From an uncultured Muribaculaceae bacterium (lineage in GTDB: Bacteria > Bacteroidota > Bacteroidia > Bacteroidales > Muribaculaceae), in contig CAJGBY010000001.1 in assembly GCA_904501735.1 (NCBI GenBank), positions 1-64,000 on the forward strand: a stretch of 64,000 nt of DNA, in the 5' to 3' direction. How positions within the stretch are numbered: the first letter of the stretch is position 1; each line of letters opens with the position of its first letter. Positions 41,878 through 50,742 of the stretch are shown piece after piece. The notes beneath the pieces were generated by a model. That model did no database searches. It was not told the origin of the DNA and was given only the letters and a program-made list of their open reading frames with translations. The position numbers and the translations under genes are program-made.

Positions 41878-42642
41878 TTATTCTGCAATAGTAAGTTCGA
41901 TACCCAATTCTTCTATTTGTTTCACTATAGCAGGCGATACATGGCTGTCGGTGATGATGTGGTCCACATCTTCCATGTTGGAGATTTTGCTAAATCCGCG
42001 ACGGCCAAATTTTGAGCTATCTGCAAGAACGATAGTCTTTTGTGCAGCTTTCATCATTACGCGATTTAGCGACGCTTCTTGCATGTCGGTGGTTGTGATA
42101 CCGAAATCAAGGTCGATACCATCCACGCCAAGGAATAATTTGCTGCATGCAAAGTTTGAAAGAAATTCTTCAGCATTATTGCCCACAACCGAAAGGCTAC
42201 TATGGCGAAGTGAGCCTCCAAGTTGAATAATATTCACTTTTTCGTTGTTGGATAATATTTCCGACACCTTTAGTGATGCAGTGATAGCTGTAAGTTGTAT
42301 GTCGGGATTAATGTTGCGCGCAAGAGCATGAACCGATGTACCCGATGCTATGATGATAGAATCGTTTGGTTCTACAAGTTGCGCTCCGAAAGCACCGATG
42401 AGATGTTTTTCGTCGGTGTGGAATTTTTCTTTTTCGCTAATAGTGCGATTTGGGGCATAAGGACTCATAAGAATTGCTTTGCCGTGGTTGCGGTAAAGGC
42501 GTTGTTCTTTTTCCAATTCGGTGAGGTCCTTTCGTATTGTTACCGACGACACATTCAGTATGTCGGCAAGTTCGGTTACAAGGATAGATTCCCTCTGTAA
42601 TAAGAGGTTTAATATTGCACTATGGCGTTCTTCTTTTGTCAT
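41878..42642 (-). CDS. DeoR/GlpR-family transcriptional repressor
   Basis: A 254-residue regulator. The N-terminal DeoR helix-turn-helix (RESILVTELADILNVSSVTIRKDLTELE, residues 17-44) is followed by the sugar-phosphate-sensing domain with IIASGTSVHALAR, NIIQLGGSLR and KTIVLADSSKFGRRGF. The frame extends upstream to 42699, but ATG 42642 gives the family N-terminus MTKEERH. It is divergent from glpA, so glycerol-3-phosphate is the likely ligand and the glp operon its target. Repeated CGAAAGTT-like sites lie in the shared gap. Confidence 0.9.
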   Translation of the reverse strand: MTKEERHSAILNLLLQRESILVTELADILNVSSVTIRKDLTELEKEQRLYRNHGKAILMSPYAPNRTISEKEKFHTDEKHLIGAFGAQLVEPNDSIIIASGTSVHALARNINPDIQLTAITASLKVSEILSNNEKVNIIQLGGSLRHSSLSVVGNNAEEFLSNFACSKLFLGVDGIDLDFGITTTDMQEASLNRVMMKAAQKTIVLADSSKFGRRGFSKISNMEDVDHIITDSHVSPAIVKQIEELGIELTIAE

Positions 42643-42667
42643 AAATAATATCTCTCGAGAATTTTTC

Positions 42668-42867
42668 CGAAAGTTAGCGAAAAAAAATGAGTTATACAAA
42701 AGCTGTCTAGTTTCTATATATATTAATGTGTATTAATAAAAGTTAGCATGCTGAGTGGTTTGAAATAAAAAAACTGTAAAATATTTGTTAGTGAAAAAAA
42801 AAACATATATCTTTGTTGTGAAATGAAAATATTCGACTTTCAAATCGTAACTAATAGCGAAAGTTGA
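42668..42867. promoter_or_regulatory. Candidate GlpR operator motifs in the glpR-glpA gap
   Basis: Related motifs recur: CGAAAGTTAGCGA (42668-42680), AAAAGTTAGC followed by the palindrome GCATGC (42738-42750), and an inverted pair TCGACTTTC (42833-42841) / GAAAGTTGA (42859-42867), eight of nine bases matching with a 17-base gap, just downstream of the glp promoter. Repeats of this kind suit a DeoR-type repressor. Binding is inferred. Confidence 0.45.
42784..42815 (+). promoter_or_regulatory. Promoter of the glp operon
   Basis: TTTG (42784-42787), 20 bases, TATCTTTG (42808-42815): both boxes match the Bacteroidetes consensus exactly. The leader to glpA is about 100 bases and contains the inverted repeat noted as an operator candidate. 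Confidence 0.8.
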
Positions 42868-42922
42868 AAAAATGTTATTAAACGTGAAAAACTTGCAATC
42901 ATAAACTATAAATAATATCTCT

Positions 42923-44542
42923 ATGGGCGTGAAAGACGGCAAACAATATGATGTTATAGTGATTGGTGGCGGCGCAACAGGCGCTGGAACAGCTCGAGAT
43001 TGTGCCAAGCGCGGGTTGAAAACCTTGCTTTTGGAGCGTTTCGACTTTACTAATGGTGCTACAGGTCGCAATCACGGGTTGTTGCATAGCGGTGCACGTT
43101 ATGCTGTAACCGATGAAGAATCGGCTCGTGAATGTATCGAAGAAAATATGCTGTTGCGTAAAATCGCAAGCCATTGTGTTGAAGAAACTGATGGTTTGTT
43201 TATTACATTGCCTGACGATGATCTTGCTTATCAAGCGAAGTTTGTTGAGGCATGTACAGCTGCTGGTATTAGAGCTGATATTATCGATCCTAAGGAAGCT
43301 AAAATCCTTGAACCAGCAGTAAATCCTTCATTGATTGGCGCAGTGAGAGTTCCTGACGGAGCAGTCGATCCATTCCGTTTGACAATGGCAAATGCTCTTG
43401 ACGCAAAGATTCATGGTGCTGATCTTCTTACTTATCACGAAGTAACTAATCTTATTATAGAAAATGGTGTAGTACTTGGCGTAGAAGCTCTTGATCACAA
43501 AACTAAGGAGGTTAAGAAGTTCTATGCTAATCTTACTATTAATGCAGCTGGTATTTGGGGACATAATATCGCTGAAAAGGCTGGCGTAGCTGTGAAGATG
43601 TTCCCAGCTAAGGGCGCTTTGCTTGTTTACGGACACCGCGTTAATAATATGGTGATCAACCGTTGTCGCAAGCCTGCCGATGCTGATATCCTTGTACCAG
43701 GCGACACAATCTGTGTCATCGGTACCACTTCAACAAGAGTTCCATTCGAAGAAGTCGACTATATGCGAGTTACACGCGAAGAAGTTGATGTGTTGATGCG
43801 CGAAGGTGAAATGCTTGCTCCATCGCTTGCTACAACTCGTATCTTGCGTGCTTATGCTGGCGTTCGTCCTCTTGTTGCTGCCGACAACGACCCATCTGGC
43901 CGTAGCATCAGCCGTGGTATTGTGTGTCTCGACCACGAAACACGCGATGGCTTGGCAGGATTTATCACTATCACTGGTGGTAAGTTAATGACTTATCGTT
44001 TGATGGCTGAATGGGCTACTGATTTGGCTTGTAAGAAACTTGGTAATAATACTAAGTGTCGCACTGCAATCGACTGTCTGCCAGGTTCTACTGGTTCTGA
44101 AACTGAATACGAAGGAAAGACTGGTCACAAGTCTGCTCAATATCGTCACGGTACATTTGCCGAAAAGATTTCTGAAGGTAATCGCTTCGACGATTCTCTT
44201 GTTTGCGAATGCGAAGGCGTAACTGTTGGTGAAATTAATTACGCAATTGACAACTTAAATATAAATAAATTAGTAAATTTGCGTAGAAGAACCCGTGTCG
44301 GTATGGGTACATGCCAAGGTGGTCTTTGTGCATGTCGTGCAGCAGGTATGCTTGTTAAGTCTCATAACTGCGCTGAAAAGGCAAAGAATGACATGGTTGA
44401 CTTTGTACAAGAACGCTGGAAAGGTATGAACCCTATTTCTTGGGGCGATACAATGAATGAAGCGCAATTTATGTCGTGGATTTACGAAGGCGTGTGTGGT
44501 TTGAACGAAAATAATAACGATAAAAACGAAGATGTGCAATGA
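42923..44542 (+). CDS. glpA: Anaerobic glycerol-3-phosphate dehydrogenase subunit A
   Basis: FAD-containing catalytic subunit that oxidises sn-glycerol-3-phosphate to dihydroxyacetone phosphate. It has 539 residues. The Rossmann motif is VIGGGATGAGTARDCAKRG (about 12-30), with NGATGRNHGLLHSGARY following. The C-terminal region has a BFD-like [2Fe-2S] domain with CECEGV and GTCQGGLCACR. The stop overlaps the glpB start by 4 bases (ATGA). Confidence 0.95.
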   Translation: MGVKDGKQYDVIVIGGGATGAGTARDCAKRGLKTLLLERFDFTNGATGRNHGLLHSGARYAVTDEESARECIEENMLLRKIASHCVEETDGLFITLPDDDLAYQAKFVEACTAAGIRADIIDPKEAKILEPAVNPSLIGAVRVPDGAVDPFRLTMANALDAKIHGADLLTYHEVTNLIIENGVVLGVEALDHKTKEVKKFYANLTINAAGIWGHNIAEKAGVAVKMFPAKGALLVYGHRVNNMVINRCRKPADADILVPGDTICVIGTTSTRVPFEEVDYMRVTREEVDVLMREGEMLAPSLATTRILRAYAGVRPLVAADNDPSGRSISRGIVCLDHETRDGLAGFITITGGKLMTYRLMAEWATDLACKKLGNNTKCRTAIDCLPGSTGSETEYEGKTGHKSAQYRHGTFAEKISEGNRFDDSLVCECEGVTVGEINYAIDNLNINKLVNLRRRTRVGMGTCQGGLCACRAAGMLVKSHNCAEKAKNDMVDFVQERWKGMNPISWGDTMNEAQFMSWIYEGVCGLNENNNDKNEDVQ

Positions 44543-45771
44543 AATTTGATGCTGTAATAATAGGAGGAGGTTTAAGCGGACTTGCTTGCGGTATCAGTCT
44601 TGCTGAAGCAGGTAAACGATGTGCTATCGTGTCAAGCGGACAAGGTGCATTGCATTTTTCGTGCGGTTCATTTGACCTACTTGGCTATGTTAATGGTGAA
44701 GAAGTGAAGAATCCGCTTGAAACTTTGAGTAAATTACCTCAAAATCACCCTTATTCACTTGTGGGTGCTGAGAATGTGAAAGCTATCTCGGCTCTTGCTC
44801 CTGCTTTCTTTGAAAAGGCTGGCGTGAAAGTGAATGGTAATAACGAGCAAAATCATAATCGATTGACTCCTGTGGGTAATCAACGCCCTACATGGCTTAC
44901 AATCAACGAATATATTACTTTAGACGACTCTTTGAAGGGCAAGAAGGTACTGCTACTTAATGTGGCAGGTTACCTTGATATGCCTGTGAAATTCATTGCA
45001 TCTGGTCTTGAAAAACAAGGCTTTACATGCGATGTTAAAGAGTTCTCAATCGACGAACTTGATGCACGACGTGAAAGTGCAAGCGAAATGCGCTCGGTAA
45101 ACATCGCTAAGGTGATTGATGTAGTGGGTGTGAGTCGTGTTGCCGATGCTGTGAACGAAAAGTGTGCAGGATATGATGTAGTGTTGTTGCCAGCTGTATT
45201 TGGTTGGAACAATAACGAACTATTTACCGAATTTAAGAGTTTGGTGAAGGCTGAAGTGAAGGTTGTGGCTACACTGCCTCCATCAGTGCCTGGCGTGCGT
45301 TTACAAACAATGTTGCGCAAGCGTTTCCAACAATTAGGTGGTGTCGTTCTTCTTGGCGACTCAGTAACCGGAGGTAAGTTGGAAAATGGCAAGTTGGAAT
45401 GGGTGAAGACTAATAATCTTGAAGACGAAAAGCTTATCGCCGACACATTCGTTCTTGCAACTGGTACATTCTTTAGCCGTGGTATTGCTGGTGCTCCTCA
45501 CGAAGTGTACGAACCAGTATTTGGCTTAGATGTCGACGCTTCACAAGGTAGAGAAACTTGGTATAACGATCGTTTCTTCGGTGAACAACCTTACATGAAG
45601 TTTGGTGTTGCTACCGATAACACATTCCTTGCTTCAAAGGGTGGTAAGAAGGTCGAAAATCTATATGTTGCAGGCTCAGTATTGAGTGGTGCTAATCAAG
45701 TTAAAGAAGCAAGTATGGGTGGTGTATCACTTATCACTGGCTTACATGTAGCTAACTTAATTAAAAAATAA
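44539..45771 (+). CDS. glpB: Anaerobic glycerol-3-phosphate dehydrogenase subunit B
   Basis: Second flavoprotein subunit, 410 residues. N-terminal dinucleotide motif IIGGGLSGLACGISLAEAGKRC; C-terminal FAD-closing motif NLYVAGSVLSGANQVKEASMGGVSL. It relays electrons between GlpA and GlpC. It overlaps glpA by 4 bases and precedes glpC by 7, so all three are translated together. Confidence 0.94.
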   Translation: MKFDAVIIGGGLSGLACGISLAEAGKRCAIVSSGQGALHFSCGSFDLLGYVNGEEVKNPLETLSKLPQNHPYSLVGAENVKAISALAPAFFEKAGVKVNGNNEQNHNRLTPVGNQRPTWLTINEYITLDDSLKGKKVLLLNVAGYLDMPVKFIASGLEKQGFTCDVKEFSIDELDARRESASEMRSVNIAKVIDVVGVSRVADAVNEKCAGYDVVLLPAVFGWNNNELFTEFKSLVKAEVKVVATLPPSVPGVRLQTMLRKRFQQLGGVVLLGDSVTGGKLENGKLEWVKTNNLEDEKLIADTFVLATGTFFSRGIAGAPHEVYEPVFGLDVDASQGRETWYNDRFFGEQPYMKFGVATDNTFLASKGGKKVENLYVAGSVLSGANQVKEASMGGVSLITGLHVANLIKK

Positions 45772-45778
45772 TATAACG

Positions 45779-47017
45779 ATGAAAAAGGAACAATACAGCA
45801 TAAGCAAAGACAACTTTGAACAGTGCCTAAAGTGTACCGTTTGTACAGTTTATTGTCCGGTTTCATCGGTTAATCCGTTGTATCCGGGCCCTAAACAAGC
45901 TGGTCCTGACGGCGAGCGTCTACGCTTGAAAGATAAAGCATTTTTCGATGAAACTTTGAAGATGTGTTTGAATTGCAAACGATGCGAAGTGGCATGTCCT
46001 TCTGGTGTGAAGATTGGCGATATCATTCAACGCGCTCGTATGAACTATGGTCCTAAGAAGGTGAAATTCCGCGACATGATTCTTGCTAATACCGATTTCG
46101 TTGGTACTATGGCTAATATCGTGGCTCCAGTGGTTAATTTCACTCTTGGAATGAAACCTGTTAAGGTGGTTATGGACAAAGTGATGGCTATCGACCATCG
46201 TCGTTCATTCCCTAAGTATTCAGGAACTAAGTTCGAAACATGGTACAAGCGCAATGCAGCAGCTAAGCAATCACAATATGCTAATCAAGTGAGCTATTTC
46301 CATGGTTGTTATGTAAACTATAACTTCCCTAAACTTGGACAAGACTTGGTTAAGATTATGAATGCTCTTGGTTATGGCGTGCAACTTCTTGAAAAAGAAA
46401 AGTGCTGTGGCGTAGCATTGATGTCAAATGGTTTGATCGGTCAAGCTACTAAGCAAGCTAAGCAAAATGTTGCATCAATCCGCAAGGCTGGCAATAAGGT
46501 GCTTACTACTTCTTCAACTTGTACATTTACAATTCGCGATGAGTATCCTCACTTGCTTGGCGTTGATAATGCCGATGTTCGCGACAATGTTTCTCTTGCA
46601 ACTCGTTTCATTTATCAACTTATCGAAGAAGGTAAGGCTAAGATTGCGTTCCGCAAGGATTACAAAGCGCGCATAGGTTATCAAACTGCTTGCCACATGG
46701 AAAAGATGGGTTGGAAGATCTACTCAATCTCTATGTTGAAGATGATTCCAGGTGTTGACTTGGTGGAACTTGACTCAACATGCTGTGGTATCGGTGGTAC
46801 TTATGGCTTTAAGAAAGAAAATTACGAAACATCTCAAAAGATAGGTTCGCCTTTGTTCAAGCAAATTGAAGAATCAGGTCTTGACTTCGTGGCAACCGAT
46901 TGTGAAACTTGCAAATGGCAAATCGAAATGAGTACTACTAAGCAAGTGCTTAACCCAATCTCGGTGATTGCCGATGCATTAGATGTAGAAGAAACTATAA
47001 AACTAAACAAGAAATAA
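45779..47017 (+). CDS. glpC: Anaerobic glycerol-3-phosphate dehydrogenase subunit C
   Basis: Iron-sulfur membrane-anchor subunit that passes electrons to menaquinone, 412 residues. Two 4Fe-4S clusters are seen: CLKCTVCTVYCPV and CLNCKRCEVACPS. Two CCG domains follow (KEKCCGVAL and DSTCCGIGGTYGFK). Together with GlpAB it forms the anaerobic complex, in keeping with an anaerobic host. Confidence 0.95.
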   Translation: MKKEQYSISKDNFEQCLKCTVCTVYCPVSSVNPLYPGPKQAGPDGERLRLKDKAFFDETLKMCLNCKRCEVACPSGVKIGDIIQRARMNYGPKKVKFRDMILANTDFVGTMANIVAPVVNFTLGMKPVKVVMDKVMAIDHRRSFPKYSGTKFETWYKRNAAAKQSQYANQVSYFHGCYVNYNFPKLGQDLVKIMNALGYGVQLLEKEKCCGVALMSNGLIGQATKQAKQNVASIRKAGNKVLTTSSTCTFTIRDEYPHLLGVDNADVRDNVSLATRFIYQLIEEGKAKIAFRKDYKARIGYQTACHMEKMGWKIYSISMLKMIPGVDLVELDSTCCGIGGTYGFKKENYETSQKIGSPLFKQIEESGLDFVATDCETCKWQIEMSTTKQVLNPISVIADALDVEETIKLNKK

Positions 47018-47030
47018 AAAACCTTAGATT

Positions 47031-48512
47031 ATGGCAAATGATCCTATTTATGGCTCAATGAGTCCAGAAACTATCAAGAAATTTAAATCTTGGCAAATGC
47101 GCACAATCGTTGTTTCAATGATTGGTTATGCAATTTTCTATTTCGTGAGAAAAAACTTCTCAATTGCGATGCCTGGTTTGACTGCTGAATATGGTATTTC
47201 AAACACAAGCTTCGGTATTGTAATTGCGATTGGTTCAATAGTGTATGGCTTATCTCGTTTTATCAATGGTTTCATCGTTGATAAGTACAGTTCTAAAGCT
47301 ATTATGGCCCTTGGTTTGGTGCTTTGTGCACTTTCTAACCTTGCGTTCGGTTTTGGTGTAGATTTAAGCTATCTTATTACAGGTGCTCACAATGGTCCTC
47401 AATTGGTGAATATGCTCATCATGATTATGGGTGTAACAATTGTGCTTAACCAATATTTCCAAGGCTTCGGATATCCACCTTGTGCTCGCTTGCTTCCACA
47501 ATGGATTCACCCATCGGAACTTGCAACTAAGATGTCTATCTGGAACACTTCACACTCTATCGGTGCATCTCTTGCAGTTGTTGTGTGTGGTTATATCATG
47601 GGACATGTTGGTACCGACATGAGTAACAATCCAGAAATGATTGCGACAATTGCAGCTAACTTGAATGTTGATCCTACTACTACTGAAGGTTTGAATAAGG
47701 TTCTTCAATATGCACAACATGTTGGCGCTTGGAAATGGTGTTTCTGGATGCCTGCAGGTCTTGCATTCCTTGGTGCTATCTGGTTGTTCGTAGGTTTGAA
47801 GGATGATCCTAAGTCAGTTGGTTTGCCTGATCTTCCTGATACAAAGACAGTTAAGGATACTGAAGGTGCAAACAAGGTTTCTCAAGCTGCTTTCTTGAAG
47901 CACATGGTTTGGAAGAACCGTTGGGTTTGGACTTTGGCTATCGCTAATGTATTCGTATATGTACTTCGTATGGGTGTCCTTGACTGGGGTCCTAAGTTCT
48001 TGACCGAAGACCGTGGTATGAACATCAAGAGTGCTGCTTGGGTAGTAGCTATCTTCGAAATCACTGCTATCGTGGGTACAATCGTTGCTGGTTGGGCTAC
48101 CGATAAGATTTTCAAGGGTAAAGCTCACCGTATGTGCTTAATCTGTATGATTGGTGCAGTATTGTTCTTGGGTGCATTCGCATTGTTGCCAAATGTACAC
48201 ATCGCAATCTCAACAACTTTCTTGGCAATGGGTGGTTTCTTCATCTATGGTCCTCAAGCGTTGATCGGTATCGCTTCAGCTAACCAAGCTACTAAGGAAG
48301 CTTCGGCTACTGCTAACGGTCTTGCAGGTGTTCTTGGTTATCTTGGTTCTGCATTGTCAGCAATTGGTGTTGGTATTATCGCCGACAACTTTGGTTGGGA
48401 CTGGGTATTCATTTCATTCATCGCTGTAGGTTTGATCGGTGCTGTGATCTTCTTGTCAATGTGGCAAGCTCCTCGTGATGGTTACAAGCGCTCACTTGAA
48501 ATTAAGGAATAA
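47031..48512 (+). CDS. glpT: Glycerol-3-phosphate transporter (MFS, GlpT)
   Basis: Inner-membrane organophosphate:phosphate antiporter, 493 residues with 12 hydrophobic segments. The family signature region YFVRKNFSIAMPGLTAEYGIS and GYPPCARLLPQWI are clear, as is the central loop. It lies 13 bases after glpC and should supply the substrate of the complex. A stem-loop follows. Confidence 0.93.
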   Translation: MANDPIYGSMSPETIKKFKSWQMRTIVVSMIGYAIFYFVRKNFSIAMPGLTAEYGISNTSFGIVIAIGSIVYGLSRFINGFIVDKYSSKAIMALGLVLCALSNLAFGFGVDLSYLITGAHNGPQLVNMLIMIMGVTIVLNQYFQGFGYPPCARLLPQWIHPSELATKMSIWNTSHSIGASLAVVVCGYIMGHVGTDMSNNPEMIATIAANLNVDPTTTEGLNKVLQYAQHVGAWKWCFWMPAGLAFLGAIWLFVGLKDDPKSVGLPDLPDTKTVKDTEGANKVSQAAFLKHMVWKNRWVWTLAIANVFVYVLRMGVLDWGPKFLTEDRGMNIKSAAWVVAIFEITAIVGTIVAGWATDKIFKGKAHRMCLICMIGAVLFLGAFALLPNVHIAISTTFLAMGGFFIYGPQALIGIASANQATKEASATANGLAGVLGYLGSALSAIGVGIIADNFGWDWVFISFIAVGLIGAVIFLSMWQAPRDGYKRSLEIKE

Positions 48513-48521
48513 ATTTAAATG

Positions 48522-48561
48522 AGTCTCTAAGGCTGTTAAGGTTGTAATGACCTTAGAGACT
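48522..48561 (+). other. Stem-loop between glpT and the HAD gene
   Basis: AGTCTCTAAGG (48522-48532) pairs perfectly with CCTTAGAGACT (48551-48561) around an 18-base loop. No U-run follows, so it may be a processing or mRNA-stability element, or a leaky terminator within the glp transcript. Confidence 0.6.
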
Positions 48562-48577
48562 TCAAACAAAAAATAAT

Positions 48578-49450
48578 ATGGCAGAATTTGATAAATATAT
48601 GTCGCCGATGAGCGAAGAAGAATTGATGAAGGCTTGTTCTCGCATCAAGCATGTCGCTCTTGATATGGACGGAACTATCTATATGGGTTCTACATTGTTC
48701 CCATTCACTAAGAAGTTCTTGCAACGCTTGTCGGACAATGGTATTGGATATTCATTCTTGACAAATAATCCTACTAAGAGTATTCCTGATTATTTGAAGA
48801 AACTACAAGGTTTGGGTATCGAAGCACAAGCTGAAGAAGTTTACACAACAGCTGTGGCTACTATCGACTATATCAAGCAAAATCATCCTGAAGCAAAACG
48901 CCTTTTCGTGCTTGGTACTCCAAGTATGATTAAGGAATTTGAAGAAGCAGGTTTCGAAATGTGTGCTGATGATCCAGCCGATCGTCCTGATATCCTTGTT
49001 GTGGCATTCGATATGACACTTTGCTACTCTCGTCTATGTCGTGCATCATGGTGGGCAGCACAAGGTGTAAGATATATTGCTACTAACCCTGACCGCGTGT
49101 GTCCAACCGACCAAGAAGTAATTCTTGTTGACTGTGGTTCAATGTGCAAGTGTATCGAACACGCTACTGGTCGCGAACCAGATATCGTAATCGGAAAGCC
49201 AAATCCTGACATGCTTAAGTGTATCCAAACTAAGTATGGCATGGAACCTGATGAAGTGGCTATGTGTGGCGACCGCATCTACACTGATGTTGCAACAGCA
49301 AGAAATGCAGGTTCTCTTGGAGTATTGGTGCTTTCGGGCGAAACAACTCTTGAAACTGCAATCAATTCCGACCCTCAACCAGCTATTACAGCTCTAAATA
49401 TTGAGGAATTCGGTCGTTTGTTGCTAAAATCTAAAGGTATTGAGTATTAA
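48578..49450 (+). CDS. HAD-IIA family phosphatase (NagD/phosphoglycolate phosphatase-like)
   Basis: A 290-residue haloacid-dehalogenase hydrolase of subclass IIA. Motif I is DMDGTIYMG (about residues 29-37), motif II FLTNNPTKS, and motif IV GDRIYTDV with IGKPNPDM ahead of it. Relatives dephosphorylate 2-phosphoglycolate, glycerol phosphate or nucleotides. Its place right after glpT suggests it may act on glycerol phosphate, giving glycerol; that is inference. Confidence 0.88.
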   Translation: MAEFDKYMSPMSEEELMKACSRIKHVALDMDGTIYMGSTLFPFTKKFLQRLSDNGIGYSFLTNNPTKSIPDYLKKLQGLGIEAQAEEVYTTAVATIDYIKQNHPEAKRLFVLGTPSMIKEFEEAGFEMCADDPADRPDILVVAFDMTLCYSRLCRASWWAAQGVRYIATNPDRVCPTDQEVILVDCGSMCKCIEHATGREPDIVIGKPNPDMLKCIQTKYGMEPDEVAMCGDRIYTDVATARNAGSLGVLVLSGETTLETAINSDPQPAITALNIEEFGRLLLKSKGIEY

Positions 49451-49606
49451 TTTTTAAAAATAATTTAACTCAAATTAAACCTTCGGCTATTTATTTAGTC
49501 AAAATTAATGGTAGAAAAATAACTAATCGAGATAAATCTTTTATTATTAACCGTTTAAAAACGAGAGACTAAAAACTTATTTTTAAACACAAAAAAATTT
49601 AACACA

Positions 49607-50686
49607 ATGAAAAAAACTTTAGCATTTTTCTTAGGTCTTGCGATAGCAACTCCTATGTTTGCAAGTGAAGTGGCTAATGCAGAACCTGCAGCAGCTCCTC
49701 AAAACAAAGTTGAAGAAATCTTGGCTAAGTTGCCAGTAAAGGTTTCTGGTTATCTACAAACTGGTTGGAACTGGACAGACAACGCGTCTTCTTTCCAAGC
49801 TAAGCGTCTTCGTTTGATGGTTGACGGTAAGGTTTCTAACAACATCTCTTTCCGTCTTCAAGTTGAAGCTTTCAACGGTGTTCAAACTGGTAAGCAAACT
49901 TCAGGTCAAAAGGACCTTCAAGTAATGGACGCATTCGCTACTTGGAAGATCAAACCTGCATTCCAACTTCGTGCTGGTCAATTCTATACTCCAATGGGAT
50001 TCGAAAACTACGACATCTCTCCAGCAACTCTTGAAACTGTAGACTTCTCTAACATTTGCTACCGTATGGCATGTCGTAACGCTATCGGTTATGACTATGT
50101 TGATTATGGTCGTGACCTAGGTGTTATGGTACTTGGTGATGTTCTTCCACAAGAAGGTGGTTACAACCTTTTGACTTACAACGTTGTTCTTTCTAACGGT
50201 TCTCTTCCATGTAAGGATGATAACAACAAGTCTAAGGACCTTATCGGTGCTATCACAGTTCGTCCTATCAAGCACTTGATGATCAAGGGTGCTTACAACT
50301 GGGGTGAATATGCTAACGCAGCTGGTGCTTACCTTCCAATGAACCGTTTCATTGCTGGTGCATGGTACAACAACCCAACTGGTCTTGATGTTCGTGCTGA
50401 ATATGGTATGATCAAGAGCGACAAGGGTAATGTAGACGAATCTAGTGCTTATGTATTGGCTGGATGGCACGCTGGTAAGTGGCTTCCTGTAGTTCGTTGG
50501 GATATGTACAAGGACAGCAAGAACACAACTTCTAAGAACAACTACAACCGCGTACTTGCAGGTGTTTCTTACGAAGTATGCAAGAACTTCAAGCTTCAAG
50601 CAAACTACAACCGTACATTCTACAATGAAGAAGTAGGTGCTGACGATGCTAACCAAATCCAAGTAATGGGTATCTTCAAGTTCTAA
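49607..50686 (+). CDS. Outer-membrane porin (OprO/OprP family)
   Basis: A 359-residue beta-barrel porin: signal peptide (MKKTLAFFLGLAIATPMFAS), then KVSGYLQTGWNW, FQAKRLRLMVDGKVSNNISFRLQVE, LRAGQFYTPMGFENYDISPATLETVDFS, ending at a C-terminal phenylalanine (QVMGIFKF). The family includes phosphate- and polyphosphate-selective porins, so uptake of glycerol phosphate would fit the context. A 156-base upstream gap gives it room for its own promoter, though none is clear. Confidence 0.88.
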   Translation: MKKTLAFFLGLAIATPMFASEVANAEPAAAPQNKVEEILAKLPVKVSGYLQTGWNWTDNASSFQAKRLRLMVDGKVSNNISFRLQVEAFNGVQTGKQTSGQKDLQVMDAFATWKIKPAFQLRAGQFYTPMGFENYDISPATLETVDFSNICYRMACRNAIGYDYVDYGRDLGVMVLGDVLPQEGGYNLLTYNVVLSNGSLPCKDDNNKSKDLIGAITVRPIKHLMIKGAYNWGEYANAAGAYLPMNRFIAGAWYNNPTGLDVRAEYGMIKSDKGNVDESSAYVLAGWHAGKWLPVVRWDMYKDSKNTTSKNNYNRVLAGVSYEVCKNFKLQANYNRTFYNEEVGADDANQIQVMGIFKF

Positions 50687-50742
50687 TATTTGAAACTTTT
50701 AAAACCTAAATAATTTTATTATTAACTTAAAACTAACACATT

